This document shows positions 19,601 to 29,481 of a stretch of DNA of 50,000 nucleotides, in pieces. The position numbers and the translations under genes were made by a program. The notes below the pieces were generated by a model. It saw only the letters and a list, made by a program, of their open reading frames with translations. It was not told where the DNA came from and ran no database searches. This stretch comes from an uncultured Bacteroidota bacterium. GTDB lineage: Bacteria > Bacteroidota > Bacteroidia > Flavobacteriales > Flavobacteriaceae. The first letter of the stretch is position 1. Each line of letters starts with the position of its first letter. Location: positions 1-50,000 of the forward strand of contig CACIHJ010000007.1 in assembly GCA_902586435.1 (NCBI GenBank), in the 5' to 3' direction.

Positions 19601-22600
19601 TATATGGCGGATTTAATTGTTTAACTTCATTTTCAAGATCTTTAACCTCTTTATTTAATTGCTCAATTTCATTCTTCATCTTCTCGAAATGTTTCTCTGC
19701 AATTTCAAGATTTGAAGAGTTTAATTCAGTTGGACCATAAGAAGTTGATAACCCTTGCATTGCAATCCTTATCCTCACTCCCAAGTTAGGCTTATACCAT
19801 TCTCCTATCTCATCTCTAGCAGGACTACTGTCATTTTCATATTCATAGTCATTATATGTATCCTTAAAATCAGAAATTTTAGCAATTATATCTGGTGAAA
19901 ATGATTCAAGTTGCATTGAAGCTTTTTCTAGTAATTGAATTTTATTTCCAATCATTGAAAATACGTCTTCATATTTAGAGATATTAATATAAAGTTTTGA
20001 AACCCTTTCTCTAAATCTATTATATTCATCATAAGAAGCTCCCTTTAGAGTTCCCTCTCTGAGGGGTTTTACACTAAAATTAATTGGACCATCAAGTTTT
20101 TCAATAGAACCATTATTTTCTAGGAAAAGCTCTGCTTGATAATCTCCAGGAGTAGCATAAGGACCTGATGGGCTCCATCCCCAACCTCCTCTAAAAGATC
20201 CTGATCTAATAGGATAATAGCTCTTGTGTCTTAAATTCCATGCTATTCTTCCTGAACCATTAGAAGCATTCTTCTTTACATTATTTATAAGATTACCATT
20301 GGAATCTTTTATAGTAAGGATAATACTAGCCGGCTTTTCATTCATCTCATCAGAAAGGGCCTTATATCCAGGGAATGGGATATCTTTCTTATCAGAATTA
20401 AGCTTTCTTTCAGATTGAATCCTTTTTGACTTAGATGTTTTTGGCACATCTTTTAAATGGTAAGTAAATACCGCACCATATGTTGGGTTTTTTGCAACAT
20501 AGAATTGACCACCCGTATTACCTAAAGAATTTCTTGGCTTAAATAACTTAGCATCTCTAGGTTTAAACAACTTACCTTTTTTTGATAAATTTTCAGGAGT
20601 CATTTCTCTTAGCGCACTATAATCATCTAAGACAAAGAATCCTCTACCAAAAGAAGCTCCAACTAGATCATTCTCTCTTTCTTGAATAACAATATCTCTA
20701 AATGAGATTGTTGGTGAGCCTGGAAGTTTTTGCCAGTTCTTACCAGCATCTAAAGAAGTATATATTCCAAATTCTGTAGCTAGAAAAAATAAATCTTTAT
20801 TAACGTGATCTTGTACAAATCTCCATACAAGAGTTCTGTCTGGAATATTATTTGAGATTGATTCCCATGATTCCCCAAGGTCATCACTCTTAAATAAGTA
20901 TGGTGATAAATCCCCTTCTTTATGATTATCTAAAGAGACATAAACAGTATTAGGATCATAAAGGTCTGCCTTTATATCATTAACAAATGATCTTTCAGCT
21001 AGACCAAGTTTAGTAACAGGGATTGATTTCCAAGAATCACCTCCATTAGTTGTAACTTGAATAAATCCATCATCAGTTCCAGCCCATATAGTCCCCTTTG
21101 ATACCGGTGATTCAGATAAAGAAGTTATGGTATTATACTGAGACATTGCTTTAACATCCCAAGCATTGTCCCAACTTTGCTTTCTTCCCATAATTGGAAG
21201 TTCAATTCTATTTTCATTTCTAGTTAAATCTCCAGAGATTGCGTTCCAACTATCTCCTCTATCCATAGATTCCCAAACTCTATATGAACCTATGTATATT
21301 TTTGCTGGATCATGTGGACTAACTAGAATAGGTGTATCCCAATTATATCTCTCATGAGGGTCACCCTCTAATGCTTGAGGTTGAACAAATACTTGCTCAC
21401 CAGTTTTTAGGTCAACTCTATGAAATCTACCTTCTTGAGTTGTTGCATAAATTATATCATTATATACTGGGTCTGTTGCTGATTGGTGACCATCTGCAAA
21501 TAATGTTTTATACCAATCTCTATTTGTAATACCAGTTCCTTCATCAGTAGCAGAAGGCCCTCCCGCAGAACCATTATCTTGAGTTCCACCAAAAATATGA
21601 TAAAATGGCTCCTTATTATTAACTGCAACCTTATAAAATTGTGTTAATGGAAGATTTAAAAAGTAATGCCAGTTTTTAGCAAGATCAAAACTTTCATATA
21701 TACCTGCATCAGTTCCAACCATAATATAGTCAGGATCACTTTCTTTAAATGCAATAGCATGGTGATCACTATGTTTTTGTCTTGCACCCTCTAGAGTACG
21801 GAAATTTTTTCCACCATCTTCTGAAGTCAAAATTTGAACATTCATTAAATAAAGTCTATCAAATTTATGAGGACTTGTATATAATTCTTGATAATAATGA
21901 GGACCTGTTCCACCTGAAACTGTATTTGACATCTTCTTCCATGATTCTCCTCTGTCAACAGATTTATAAACACCTCCTTTTGTTCTATCAAGTTCAATAG
22001 CTGCATAAACAACATCAGGGTCTTGATATGACATTGCAATACCTATTTTACCTAAGTTAGACCTAGGCACTCCATTAGTAAGTTTTTTCCATGTATTTCC
22101 ATTATCATCAGATCTATGGATACCTGATCCTGGACCACCTCCCATATATGAAGCAACAGTTCTATGTCTATCCCATGTGGCAGCATATAGTATGTTAGGA
22201 TGTCTTGAATCCATCATTATATCTGTAACCCCTGTCCATTCAGAACCTCCTAATATTTTACTCCATGTCTCTCCTCCATCACTTGTCTTGTATAAACCTC
22301 TATCTCCACCACTTGACCATAAAGGTCCCTGAGATGCAACATAAACAACATTTGAATTATCAGGATGAATAATTATTTCAGATATATGTTCTGAATTTTT
22401 TAATCCCATATTTTTCCATGTCTTTCCTCCATCTGAACTTTTATAAACACCATCACCATACCCAACATGTCTTCCACCAACGTTTTCTCCAGATCCAACC
22501 CAAATTATACTTGGATTAGAAGGATCTATATCTACTGATCCAATTGAGTATGTTGGTTGGCTATCAAAAATCGGGTTCCATGTGTTACCGGCATTATCAG

Positions 22601-22844
22601 TCATCCAAACACCCCCTGATCCAACAGCAATATACCATACGTTTTCATTATCTGGATGAATTGCTATATCAGCTATTCTTCCTGATAAAAAAGCTGGACC
22701 AACATTTCTAAGTTTAAATGCATTTAATGATACTTTTTCAGTCTTTGAAGCATCATTTTGTTTATTTCTTTTTCTTTGAGAATTACCTTGAAGTGGTAAA
22801 ATAAAAAGCAAGGCAATTAAAATTATTTGTATTTTTTTCATCAT
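19578..22844 (-). CDS. Exported BNR/Asp-box repeat protein, VPS10/sortilin-like
   Basis: A 1088-residue secreted protein. After a signal peptide (IQIILIALLFILPLQGNSQ) come about ten Asp-box motifs of the form SxDxGxTW, for example SSDGGKTWKNMG, TSDGGETWSKIL, SVDRGESWKKMS and TTNGGDSWKSIP. These indicate one or more large beta-propellers of the sialidase/sortilin type across residues 50-730. The last ~300 residues are non-repeat and include a helical, charged coiled-coil-like end (IEQLNKEVKDLENEVKQLN). Often named a glycosyl hydrolase, but no catalytic set is evident; a binding or protein-processing role is equally likely. Confidence 0.85.
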   Translation of the reverse strand: MMKKIQIILIALLFILPLQGNSQRKRNKQNDASKTEKVSLNAFKLRNVGPAFLSGRIADIAIHPDNENVWYIAVGSGGVWMTDNAGNTWNPIFDSQPTYSIGSVDIDPSNPSIIWVGSGENVGGRHVGYGDGVYKSSDGGKTWKNMGLKNSEHISEIIIHPDNSNVVYVASQGPLWSSGGDRGLYKTSDGGETWSKILGGSEWTGVTDIMMDSRHPNILYAATWDRHRTVASYMGGGPGSGIHRSDDNGNTWKKLTNGVPRSNLGKIGIAMSYQDPDVVYAAIELDRTKGGVYKSVDRGESWKKMSNTVSGGTGPHYYQELYTSPHKFDRLYLMNVQILTSEDGGKNFRTLEGARQKHSDHHAIAFKESDPDYIMVGTDAGIYESFDLAKNWHYFLNLPLTQFYKVAVNNKEPFYHIFGGTQDNGSAGGPSATDEGTGITNRDWYKTLFADGHQSATDPVYNDIIYATTQEGRFHRVDLKTGEQVFVQPQALEGDPHERYNWDTPILVSPHDPAKIYIGSYRVWESMDRGDSWNAISGDLTRNENRIELPIMGRKQSWDNAWDVKAMSQYNTITSLSESPVSKGTIWAGTDDGFIQVTTNGGDSWKSIPVTKLGLAERSFVNDIKADLYDPNTVYVSLDNHKEGDLSPYLFKSDDLGESWESISNNIPDRTLVWRFVQDHVNKDLFFLATEFGIYTSLDAGKNWQKLPGSPTISFRDIVIQERENDLVGASFGRGFFVLDDYSALREMTPENLSKKGKLFKPRDAKLFKPRNSLGNTGGQFYVAKNPTYGAVFTYHLKDVPKTSKSKRIQSERKLNSDKKDIPFPGYKALSDEMNEKPASIILTIKDSNGNLINNVKKNASNGSGRIAWNLRHKSYYPIRSGSFRGGWGWSPSGPYATPGDYQAELFLENNGSIEKLDGPINFSVKPLREGTLKGASYDEYNRFRERVSKLYINISKYEDVFSMIGNKIQLLEKASMQLESFSPDIIAKISDFKDTYNDYEYENDSSPARDEIGEWYKPNLGVRIRIAMQGLSTSYGPTELNSSNLEIAEKHFEKMKNEIEQLNKEVKDLENEVKQLNPPYIIGQGID

Positions 22845-22864
22845 ATAAATTAATTAGTTATAAT

Positions 22865-22872
22865 TAAATATA
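22865..22872 (-). promoter_or_regulatory. Candidate -7 box for BNR gene
   Basis: Minus-strand TATATTTA matches seven of eight positions of TAnnTTTG, 20 bases before the first ATG of the BNR gene. Confidence 0.35.
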
Positions 22873-22889
22873 TGAAAAATACCTTAGGA

Positions 22890-23798
22890 TTAAAACACTT
22901 CTGCAATCATACAACGAGCACTTCCTCCACTATTATTCTCAATATTTTTTAGAGATGAATAAACTATCTGAGTGTTCTTCTTTATTATGTCCAATTGATT
23001 ATCATTAAAAGAGCTGTATGCCTTGGAACTCATTACTAAAACAGGGCCACTTTCTCCAATAAGTTGAATACAATTTGCCCCAAATGAAGACATTTGACTA
23101 ACACTAATATCTATTATCTCTAATCCATTGGATATTAATGAATTAGTTACAGTTTCCTTTTCTTTTTTGTCAATTATTGATTCTAGGCAGATAACTGAAA
23201 ATTTATTACAAATACTCAACACTACATTAGTGTGATATATAGGTTTATCTTGATGAAATGATTTGAAAAGGACTGGATTATAACCCATATCCAAACAAAA
23301 TTTATTTACCAATTCTTTATTTGATCTTTGGGATAGTGAACAGTATGCTATTCTGTTAATCCTATCAAGGACTAGACTACCCGTGCCTTCTAAGAACATG
23401 TTATTATTTTCGAAATTTGAATAATCCTTATAAATAGATATGTTTTCACCATTATTATTCAAACATTCTATTGCCAAGTTTGTTCTCTCTAATCTTCTGT
23501 TTTTAGCAAACATAGGATATGTTATAGCTTTATTATCCTTATGGAAAGAAATCCAATTATTTGGAAATACTGCATCGGGAGTGTCAACATCTCTTTCATC
23601 TTTAAAAACAGTTACCTTGACACCTTCTGATTCTATTTCATTTTTAAGTAATTCAAATTCTTCTATTGCTTTAATATTTATCTCACTATTAGATAGATTA
23701 GAAGTATTTTTCTGAAAAGTATTATCATTTAATGTTAGCTCATTACTTCTAAAATTTTTTGGGTAGGTCATTAATATGTGTGATGAAAAATGATTCAT
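22890..23798 (-). CDS. ctlX: Citrulline utilization hydrolase CtlX-like (arginine deiminase fold)
   Basis: A 302-residue guanidino-modifying enzyme-fold protein. The substrate-site block TPDAVFPNNWISFH is diagnostic for CtlX-type proteins, and a cysteine close to the C-terminus (SARCMIAEV) is in the catalytic position. I start at the ATG at 23798, two bases after the upstream stop, because the longer version would read back through the neighbour. CtlX is linked to citrulline/arginine breakdown in related bacteria; the exact reaction cannot be proven here. It is the last gene of a ccsBA-deiminase-ctlX run. Confidence 0.85.
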   Translation of the reverse strand: MNHFSSHILMTYPKNFRSNELTLNDNTFQKNTSNLSNSEINIKAIEEFELLKNEIESEGVKVTVFKDERDVDTPDAVFPNNWISFHKDNKAITYPMFAKNRRLERTNLAIECLNNNGENISIYKDYSNFENNNMFLEGTGSLVLDRINRIAYCSLSQRSNKELVNKFCLDMGYNPVLFKSFHQDKPIYHTNVVLSICNKFSVICLESIIDKKEKETVTNSLISNGLEIIDISVSQMSSFGANCIQLIGESGPVLVMSSKAYSSFNDNQLDIIKKNTQIVYSSLKNIENNSGGSARCMIAEVF

Positions 23799-23800
23799 AT

Positions 23801-24712
23801 TTATTCTCTTAACAATGGTAATGTGGAGCATCTAAATAGGCCTGACATCTTTGATACATTTTTATATGAAATCTTTTCTACAAGAAAGTCATTTCTCTCT
23901 AGCCAAGTATTAATTTTACTAAATCTTTTATCTGAAACTATTACTTCAGGAGATATAACTAATAAATTGGATATCAACATATAAGCTTCTTGCCCATATG
24001 CCAGATATGTATTCTTTTTGCCAAAGTAACTAATCAAGTATTCAACATCACTTTTATTGACAAAAGAATCTGGACAGATTATAGCTTTACGCTTTCCTAT
24101 AGGTTGAAAACAACAATCCAAATGAAGAACATTTTCAAAAACATCAGTATTTGATTTTTTGATATTTATCGACATAATTTCCTTACTCGGAATCATCTTT
24201 TCTAAATAGCTTATTGACTCTTGATTAGTCCTTGCAGTTATTAATTCTGAGTAATCTTCCCCAGAATAAGTGCCAATAAATAACTTATCGTTATGAATAA
24301 CAACATCTCCCCCCTCTATATGCATATAGTCAGGCAATTTAACAACTCCTGCATCTAAATTATTTATAATACCTGATACACCTACAAGCTCTTCTTCTCT
24401 ATTAGGAACAATATTAGATTGAAAGAATATATTTGAAATCGTGAAACCTAAATCTCTTGCAAAAACCTGATTACAGTTCTTTATATTATCAGGCCTTAAT
24501 ACATCTACATTATGTTTTATAAGAATTTTATAAAAAGATTCTACATCTTTTTTGACATCAACCTCACTTGGATAAGATTTATTCTTTATATGATAAAGAG
24601 ATCTTGGATCATAAACATCAAAAACTTTTGGAGGATCACCCATATCCTCAGCCAAACCAAGTATGACTGACTTTAGGGCTGAATATTCATTATCTACCTT
24701 TACCTCAATCAT
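23801..24712 (-). CDS. Arginine deiminase/amidinotransferase family protein
   Basis: A 303-residue second enzyme of the same superfamily. Visible catalytic features are EGGDVVIH (Glu/Asp pair), the His in HLDCCFQPIG and a terminal Cys in GLFRCSTLP. It could be a dimethylargininase, arginine deiminase or amidinotransferase; the family alone does not decide. It starts directly after the ccsBA stop and ends two bases before ctlX, so both deiminase-fold genes are likely co-expressed. Together with the ornithine aminotransferase at the window end this suggests arginine-derived amine catabolism. Confidence 0.83.
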   Translation of the reverse strand: MIEVKVDNEYSALKSVILGLAEDMGDPPKVFDVYDPRSLYHIKNKSYPSEVDVKKDVESFYKILIKHNVDVLRPDNIKNCNQVFARDLGFTISNIFFQSNIVPNREEELVGVSGIINNLDAGVVKLPDYMHIEGGDVVIHNDKLFIGTYSGEDYSELITARTNQESISYLEKMIPSKEIMSINIKKSNTDVFENVLHLDCCFQPIGKRKAIICPDSFVNKSDVEYLISYFGKKNTYLAYGQEAYMLISNLLVISPEVIVSDKRFSKINTWLERNDFLVEKISYKNVSKMSGLFRCSTLPLLRE

Positions 24713-27700
24713 TTAAAGCACTTTATTCTTCTTATTTGCAAAGTAAGAAATTAAGGCTAAAATTGTTATAAAAATCAAAGAATAATAAACAAAAGTAGGA
24801 GTAATAACCTTCTCCCCAGAAGCATAAGAGTGAAGCCCTGTTAGATAAAAGTTTACACCAAAATAAGTCATCATAATTGAACTAAATGCAACTATACTAA
24901 GAAGATTGAACAGCCATTTACCATTAAGACTAGGGATAATTCTAAGATGAAGAACAGCTGCATACACAATAATACTTATTAATGCCCAAGTTTCTTTTGG
25001 ATCCCAACCCCAATATCTTCCCCAACTTTCATTAGCCCACATTCCACCTAAGAAATTACCTATTGTCAACATTATAAGACCTATTGTAAGAGATAATTCA
25101 TTAACAATAGTTAGTTCTTCAAGCTTTTTAGACATTCTTTCTCTGTTCTTTTTATTAGACAAAATTGTTAGAAGAAGTGCAACTATTCCCAAAATCATTC
25201 CTATTGTAAATGGACCATAGCTTCCTACAATGACAGCAACGTGAATCATAAGCCAATAGCTATCTAAAACTGGCTGAAGATTTGCAATAGATGGGTCTAA
25301 CCAATTCATATGTGCTATTGATAATATAATTGAAGAGACAAATGTTGCTGAGGCTAAGGTGAAGTTAGATTTCCTTCCAAAGATAATACCAAAGATAACA
25401 GCTGACCAGGCAACATATATCATAGACTCATATGCATCACTCCAAGGAGCATGGCCAGATATATAAGCTCTCGATATTAAGCCCAAAGTATTTAAAAAGA
25501 AAAGAAGGTATATAATATATTTTAGACCCTTTATTAAAAAGGAATTTAACCTATTATCATAGAATATTTGAAATATTAGTATGATAAGTAGGCCAAGCCC
25601 AGATAATAAATAGTAATTATAAAGTCTATTAAATATATCAACTTTATTATAAACCATCTCTGCTTTAATTTTATTTGAAGATGGTATTACATCTGCTCCA
25701 AACTTTCTTTGGAACCCATTAATGCTTTCAAGTAACTCTTCGGATTGAGTATAATCTTTTGATTCTTTTGAGATCTTGAGAGTTTGAAAATATAGAGGTA
25801 ATACATTCTTAACATAAAGTGAATCTGCACCTGTAAAATTAAATTCATCTATTTCAGGATAAGAAACCCATTTATTGTTTTCATCACCTGGAATTGGAAA
25901 GACTCTCATTATTTTACCCTCAAGAGCAGAATAGAGAAGGTTTACCCTTCTATCAACTTCAATAAAGTCTTTTTCTATTTGGGACGGAATAGCTGATAGG
26001 TATGCTTTCTCAAGATTGGAAGCAAGTTTATAATTCCCTAGATCATCAAAAAAGGATACTAGAGGAGCTTTCTTCATATCATTTGGAACCCCAATAACCT
26101 TTCTTATGGTATCACCCTTTTGACCAGATTTTAAATAAACTAATGGAACATTAAACCATAGAGAAGGATTGTCCATTATAGAGAGTAAAACTTGATCTGA
26201 ATTAAGCCCTTTATAGTTGTCTGACCTACTGACTTTCCTAAGCAATTCAGAAGAGAATGTGTTAGCAGGTTTCATTCTTCCACCACTATCCTGAATAATA
26301 ATTTCCCCGAACTTTTTAGCATGCTCTTCAGAATAAGAGTCAGACAATATAATAGAGTCTACAAATTCCGTCTTAGCAGAAGAACTATTAATTTGAGCAT
26401 TAACAGTTAGAAGAGTTGCAAAGAAAATAACAGATAAACTTTTCTTGTTGAGCTGTCTTGAAAGAAATTTAAATCTTGTTTTGCCAACAAAAAATATTGC
26501 AGTCATACTAAAGAAAAGCAATAGATATCCAGAATAAGTAATAAACGTTCCCCAAAAATCTTTATTTACAGAAAGTATAGTTCCTTTTTCATCTGGATCA
26601 AAAGAAGCTTGAAAGAATCTATAGCCTTTGTGATTTAAAATGTTATTCATATATATATCATAATCAAAAGTATCTTCACTCTCAACTGTTACCCTACTCA
26701 TAAATGAAGAATAGCTATTTTCTGTTCCTGGGTATTTATCTGCAATAAAATCATTTAACCTAATTGAAAATGGAATTTCAACCTCATCTGAACCATAGGA
26801 TAGATAAAAATCAAGATCATTAATGGTAATTCTTTTAGGATTATTAACAAACCCTTTTCCACCCATTAGACTAACCTCTTTGGATTCACCCTTGTAATTA
26901 ACACTAACAACTAATACGTCCTGCTGAATACCATCGTTCTCCAACACATCTACAATATCAAAAACACCTCTAAGCGGAGGTTCAGGAAAAACAAATTGAA
27001 ATCCAGGTATTTGATAGAGAGACCTTAACTCTAGTAACTGGGTTGAATTTGCGATTAGATCACCCTGAGTCTGATTTGACATAACCATATACTCTCCCTG
27101 AAATGGAGAATTAATAAAATACTCTCCCTTATTTGAAGATATATTTATCGCCCCCTTAACCTCGTAATTTAAAGTAAATAGAATATTATTAATACTTGAA
27201 ACTTCTCCTTCCTTAATATAATGCTCGCGTCTATTTCCATCAGAAGCCTCAATTAATTTTATATATATTTCACCTTCAGGATCTAAGACTAGGCCTTCTG
27301 TGACATTTTCTCTAAAGTCTATATATTCGATTGAAAATATTTCTTTATTAAAATCATCAGAAATTTTGAAATTATTATTTGTGTGCTCAGACATTAAGAG
27401 CTTGCTTTTCAATGTTTTTCTCTGTTCATCTCCATCTTTTTCACCATCAATTAAAACTTTTAAATATGTTTTTTCTGACAGATAGCTGCTAGACACAGTA
27501 TTCTCTCTTATAGGCATAACTCCTTCATCACCAAGATATCTTGTTACAAATGCACCGAGAAGAATAAGTATCCATGATAAATGCATTAATAACACTGCCC
27601 TTTTTCCTTTAACTAATAGGTTATATTTTTTTATATTTCCTATAAAACAGACAATAAGAAGAACCATTAGCAATTCAAACCACCATGCGTTATAGACCCA

Positions 27701-27829
27701 TATTCTTGCTGCTTCTGTTGAGTACCAACTTTCTAAAAAAGTACCTAGTCCCATAGAGAAAGGAAATAGTATCATTAGAATTAACATGAATTTTGTAGAA
27801 AATAAATATTTAAAAAATTTTGACATCAT
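24713..27829 (-). CDS. ccsBA: Cytochrome c biogenesis protein CcsBA (ResB-CcsA fusion)
   Basis: System II heme export and cytochrome c heme ligation, fused in one 1038-residue membrane protein. The N-terminal ResB/CcsB part has membrane helices followed by a large periplasmic domain; the C-terminal third is CcsA with many helices and the heme-binding WWD region containing ANESWGRYWGWDPKETW. Conserved His residues flank it (MIHVAVIVGSYG and TGLHSYASG). I use the ATG at 27829; the in-frame TTG at 27847 falls inside a promoter box. First gene of the operon, divergent from kdsC. Confidence 0.95.
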   Translation of the reverse strand: MMSKFFKYLFSTKFMLILMILFPFSMGLGTFLESWYSTEAARIWVYNAWWFELLMVLLIVCFIGNIKKYNLLVKGKRAVLLMHLSWILILLGAFVTRYLGDEGVMPIRENTVSSSYLSEKTYLKVLIDGEKDGDEQRKTLKSKLLMSEHTNNNFKISDDFNKEIFSIEYIDFRENVTEGLVLDPEGEIYIKLIEASDGNRREHYIKEGEVSSINNILFTLNYEVKGAINISSNKGEYFINSPFQGEYMVMSNQTQGDLIANSTQLLELRSLYQIPGFQFVFPEPPLRGVFDIVDVLENDGIQQDVLVVSVNYKGESKEVSLMGGKGFVNNPKRITINDLDFYLSYGSDEVEIPFSIRLNDFIADKYPGTENSYSSFMSRVTVESEDTFDYDIYMNNILNHKGYRFFQASFDPDEKGTILSVNKDFWGTFITYSGYLLLFFSMTAIFFVGKTRFKFLSRQLNKKSLSVIFFATLLTVNAQINSSSAKTEFVDSIILSDSYSEEHAKKFGEIIIQDSGGRMKPANTFSSELLRKVSRSDNYKGLNSDQVLLSIMDNPSLWFNVPLVYLKSGQKGDTIRKVIGVPNDMKKAPLVSFFDDLGNYKLASNLEKAYLSAIPSQIEKDFIEVDRRVNLLYSALEGKIMRVFPIPGDENNKWVSYPEIDEFNFTGADSLYVKNVLPLYFQTLKISKESKDYTQSEELLESINGFQRKFGADVIPSSNKIKAEMVYNKVDIFNRLYNYYLLSGLGLLIILIFQIFYDNRLNSFLIKGLKYIIYLLFFLNTLGLISRAYISGHAPWSDAYESMIYVAWSAVIFGIIFGRKSNFTLASATFVSSIILSIAHMNWLDPSIANLQPVLDSYWLMIHVAVIVGSYGPFTIGMILGIVALLLTILSNKKNRERMSKKLEELTIVNELSLTIGLIMLTIGNFLGGMWANESWGRYWGWDPKETWALISIIVYAAVLHLRIIPSLNGKWLFNLLSIVAFSSIMMTYFGVNFYLTGLHSYASGEKVITPTFVYYSLIFITILALISYFANKKNKVL

Positions 27830-27844
27830 TTTTTTTAGAGAGAG

Positions 27845-27852
27845 CAAATATA
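27845..27852 (-). promoter_or_regulatory. Candidate -7 box for ccsBA operon
   Basis: Minus-strand TATATTTG is a perfect match, 15 bases before the ATG at 27829. It overlaps the alternative TTG start at 27847 and so argues against that start. Confidence 0.55.
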
Positions 27853-27908
27853 ATTATGAAAATTTATATTTAAGAATAAAACTAATCAATAAGATGTTAA
27901 AGTTTGTT

Positions 27909-27916
27909 TAAATTTG
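27909..27916 (+). promoter_or_regulatory. Candidate -7 box for the kdsC-photolyase run
   Basis: TAAATTTG is a perfect match, 19 bases before the kdsC ATG. It is the only good candidate seen upstream of the whole eight-gene run. Confidence 0.5.
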
Positions 27917-27935
27917 CATCCTATTTATCAATCAT

Positions 27936-28439
27936 ATGAAAAATAACTATAAAAAATACCTAAAAGATATAACTACATTTATCCTAGATGTTGATGGGGT
28001 TATGACAAATGGAAAAATCATCTATACTCATGATGGAAAAATAGATAGACAATTTCAGGCTAAGGATGGGTATGCTATAAAGCATGCAATATCAAAAGGC
28101 TATAATTTTGTAATTATATCGGGAGGTACTCAAGACAATATAAGAAAACGACTAAATTCACTGGGCGTAGAAGATGTTTTTATAAGTGCATTTGATAAAA
28201 TTAAAATTTTTAATGACTATATAACCAAAAAAAATATAAGTCCTGATAATATTCTTTATATGGGTGATGACAATCCTGATATTGATGTTTTAAAAGTTGT
28301 AAAAATATCTGCCTGCCCAATAGACGCATCCGTTGATGTTAAAAAAGTTTGTAATTATATTTCAGATAAAAAAGGTGGAGAAGGTTGTGTTAGAGACGTT
28401 ATAGAACAAGTCATGAGGGTTCATAATAAATGGATTTAA
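27936..28439 (+). CDS. kdsC: KDO-8-phosphate phosphatase (HAD family)
   Basis: Removes phosphate from KDO 8-phosphate, the product of KdsA. The 167-residue protein is a capless HAD enzyme with LDVDGVMTNG (nucleophile D18, acid D20), a Ser/Thr motif IISGG, and the metal-binding MGDDNPDIDVL. The tail GGEGCVRDVIE matches the KdsC C-terminal loop that closes on the neighbouring subunit. Overlaps maf by ten bases. Confidence 0.93.
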   Translation: MKNNYKKYLKDITTFILDVDGVMTNGKIIYTHDGKIDRQFQAKDGYAIKHAISKGYNFVIISGGTQDNIRKRLNSLGVEDVFISAFDKIKIFNDYITKKNISPDNILYMGDDNPDIDVLKVVKISACPIDASVDVKKVCNYISDKKGGEGCVRDVIEQVMRVHNKWI

Positions 28440-29026
28440 TTAATAATTCGAAATATAAAATAATACTTGGGTCATCTTCATCGAGAAGAAAGGAACTATT
28501 AGAGTTAACAGGAATCAATTTCACAGTTCAAACTTATACCATAAATGAAGACTTTCCAGATAATTTAAAAGCCTCTGAAATTGCAGAATATATTGTCTCA
28601 AATAAAAATGAACCCTTTAAAAGTTTAATAAAAAAGAATGAGATTATTCTGACTGCAGACACATTAGTATGGTATAAAAATAAATGCTGGGGTAAACCAA
28701 AAGATAAGAATGAAGCTAAACAAATGCTGAAGTTATTTTCAGGTAATTCTCATGACGTAATAACATCTGTAGGTTTTCTCACAACCAAAGGTTTTAAAAT
28801 TCTCACAGAGTCTACAGAAGTTACATACAAAGAATTAAACAAAGATGAAATTGACTATTATGTTGATACAATGAATCCAACTGATAAAGCTGGTAGTTAT
28901 GGTATTCAGGATTGGATTGGAATGATTGGAATTGAAAAAATTATTGGGAGTTATACTAGTGTACTTGGACTCCCAGTTCCACAAGTAATAAATGAAATTA
29001 TTTCAATTATTAAAAATGAAGGTTAA
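28430..29026 (+). CDS. maf: Maf-type nucleoside triphosphate pyrophosphatase
   Basis: House-cleaning enzyme hydrolysing non-canonical or UTP/dTTP nucleotides. The 198-residue protein has the Maf N-terminal loop LGSSSSRRKELLEL, the catalytic block TADTLV, and the C-terminal region NPTDKAGSYGIQDWIG. Whether it is YhdE-like (dTTP/UTP) or YceF-like is not settled from sequence. It overlaps kdsC and the following SRPBCC gene by 10 and 11 bases. Confidence 0.93.
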   Translation: MDLINNSKYKIILGSSSSRRKELLELTGINFTVQTYTINEDFPDNLKASEIAEYIVSNKNEPFKSLIKKNEIILTADTLVWYKNKCWGKPKDKNEAKQMLKLFSGNSHDVITSVGFLTTKGFKILTESTEVTYKELNKDEIDYYVDTMNPTDKAGSYGIQDWIGMIGIEKIIGSYTSVLGLPVPQVINEIISIIKNEG

Positions 29027-29477
29027 TACGTTAAAATATTCACAAATTTTACCAATTAGTTTGGATCGTGCTTGGAATTTTTTATCATCGCCTAAAAATT
29101 TAAAGTTAATAACCCCAAAATCTATGAACTTTAATATTACAGACTGGGATAATAGAGATTCTTATCCAGGACAAATAATTCAATATACAGTTGAGCCAAT
29201 ATTTGGAATTAAACTTAAGTGGGTGACGGAAATTACACACTTAGAAAAAAACAAATATTTTGTTGATGAACAAAGATTTGGCCCTTATTCTTTTTGGCAT
29301 CACAAGCACTTCCTAAAAGAAGTAGAAGGTGGTGTGCTCATGGAAGACATAATACACTACAAATTACCTTATGGATTTTTTGGGGAATTAATTAATATTT
29401 TTTTTGTTAGAAAAAAGCTTAAAGAGATTTTTTCTTATCGTAAAAATGAGTTAATTAAAATTTTCCAAAATACATAA
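29016..29477 (+). CDS. SRPBCC family protein (photolyase-neighbourhood type)
   Basis: A 153-residue protein with the SRPBCC/START-like hydrophobic-pocket fold, of the COG4276 kind that is often encoded beside photolyases. It has the opening SLDRAWNFLSSPKNLKLITP and a central WHHKHFLKEVEGG strand pair. The ATG at 29016 overlaps the maf stop by 11 bases; a start at 28992 would overlap more and adds residues foreign to the family. Ligand unknown. Confidence 0.83.
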   Translation: MKVNTLKYSQILPISLDRAWNFLSSPKNLKLITPKSMNFNITDWDNRDSYPGQIIQYTVEPIFGIKLKWVTEITHLEKNKYFVDEQRFGPYSFWHHKHFLKEVEGGVLMEDIIHYKLPYGFFGELINIFFVRKKLKEIFSYRKNELIKIFQNT

Positions 29478-29481
29478 GATT

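Noticed and set aside
23799-23831. Upstream start for the CtlX-like gene
   Set aside because: It extends into the end of the neighbouring deiminase gene; the ATG at 23798 lies two bases after that stop.
22890-24712. The two deiminase genes as one frameshifted gene
   Set aside because: Each is full length with its own catalytic Cys near the C-terminus, so they are separate enzymes.
28992-29015. Longer SRPBCC start
   Set aside because: Would add eight residues overlapping maf by 35 bases; the ATG at 29016 gives the normal 11-base overlap and family N-terminus.
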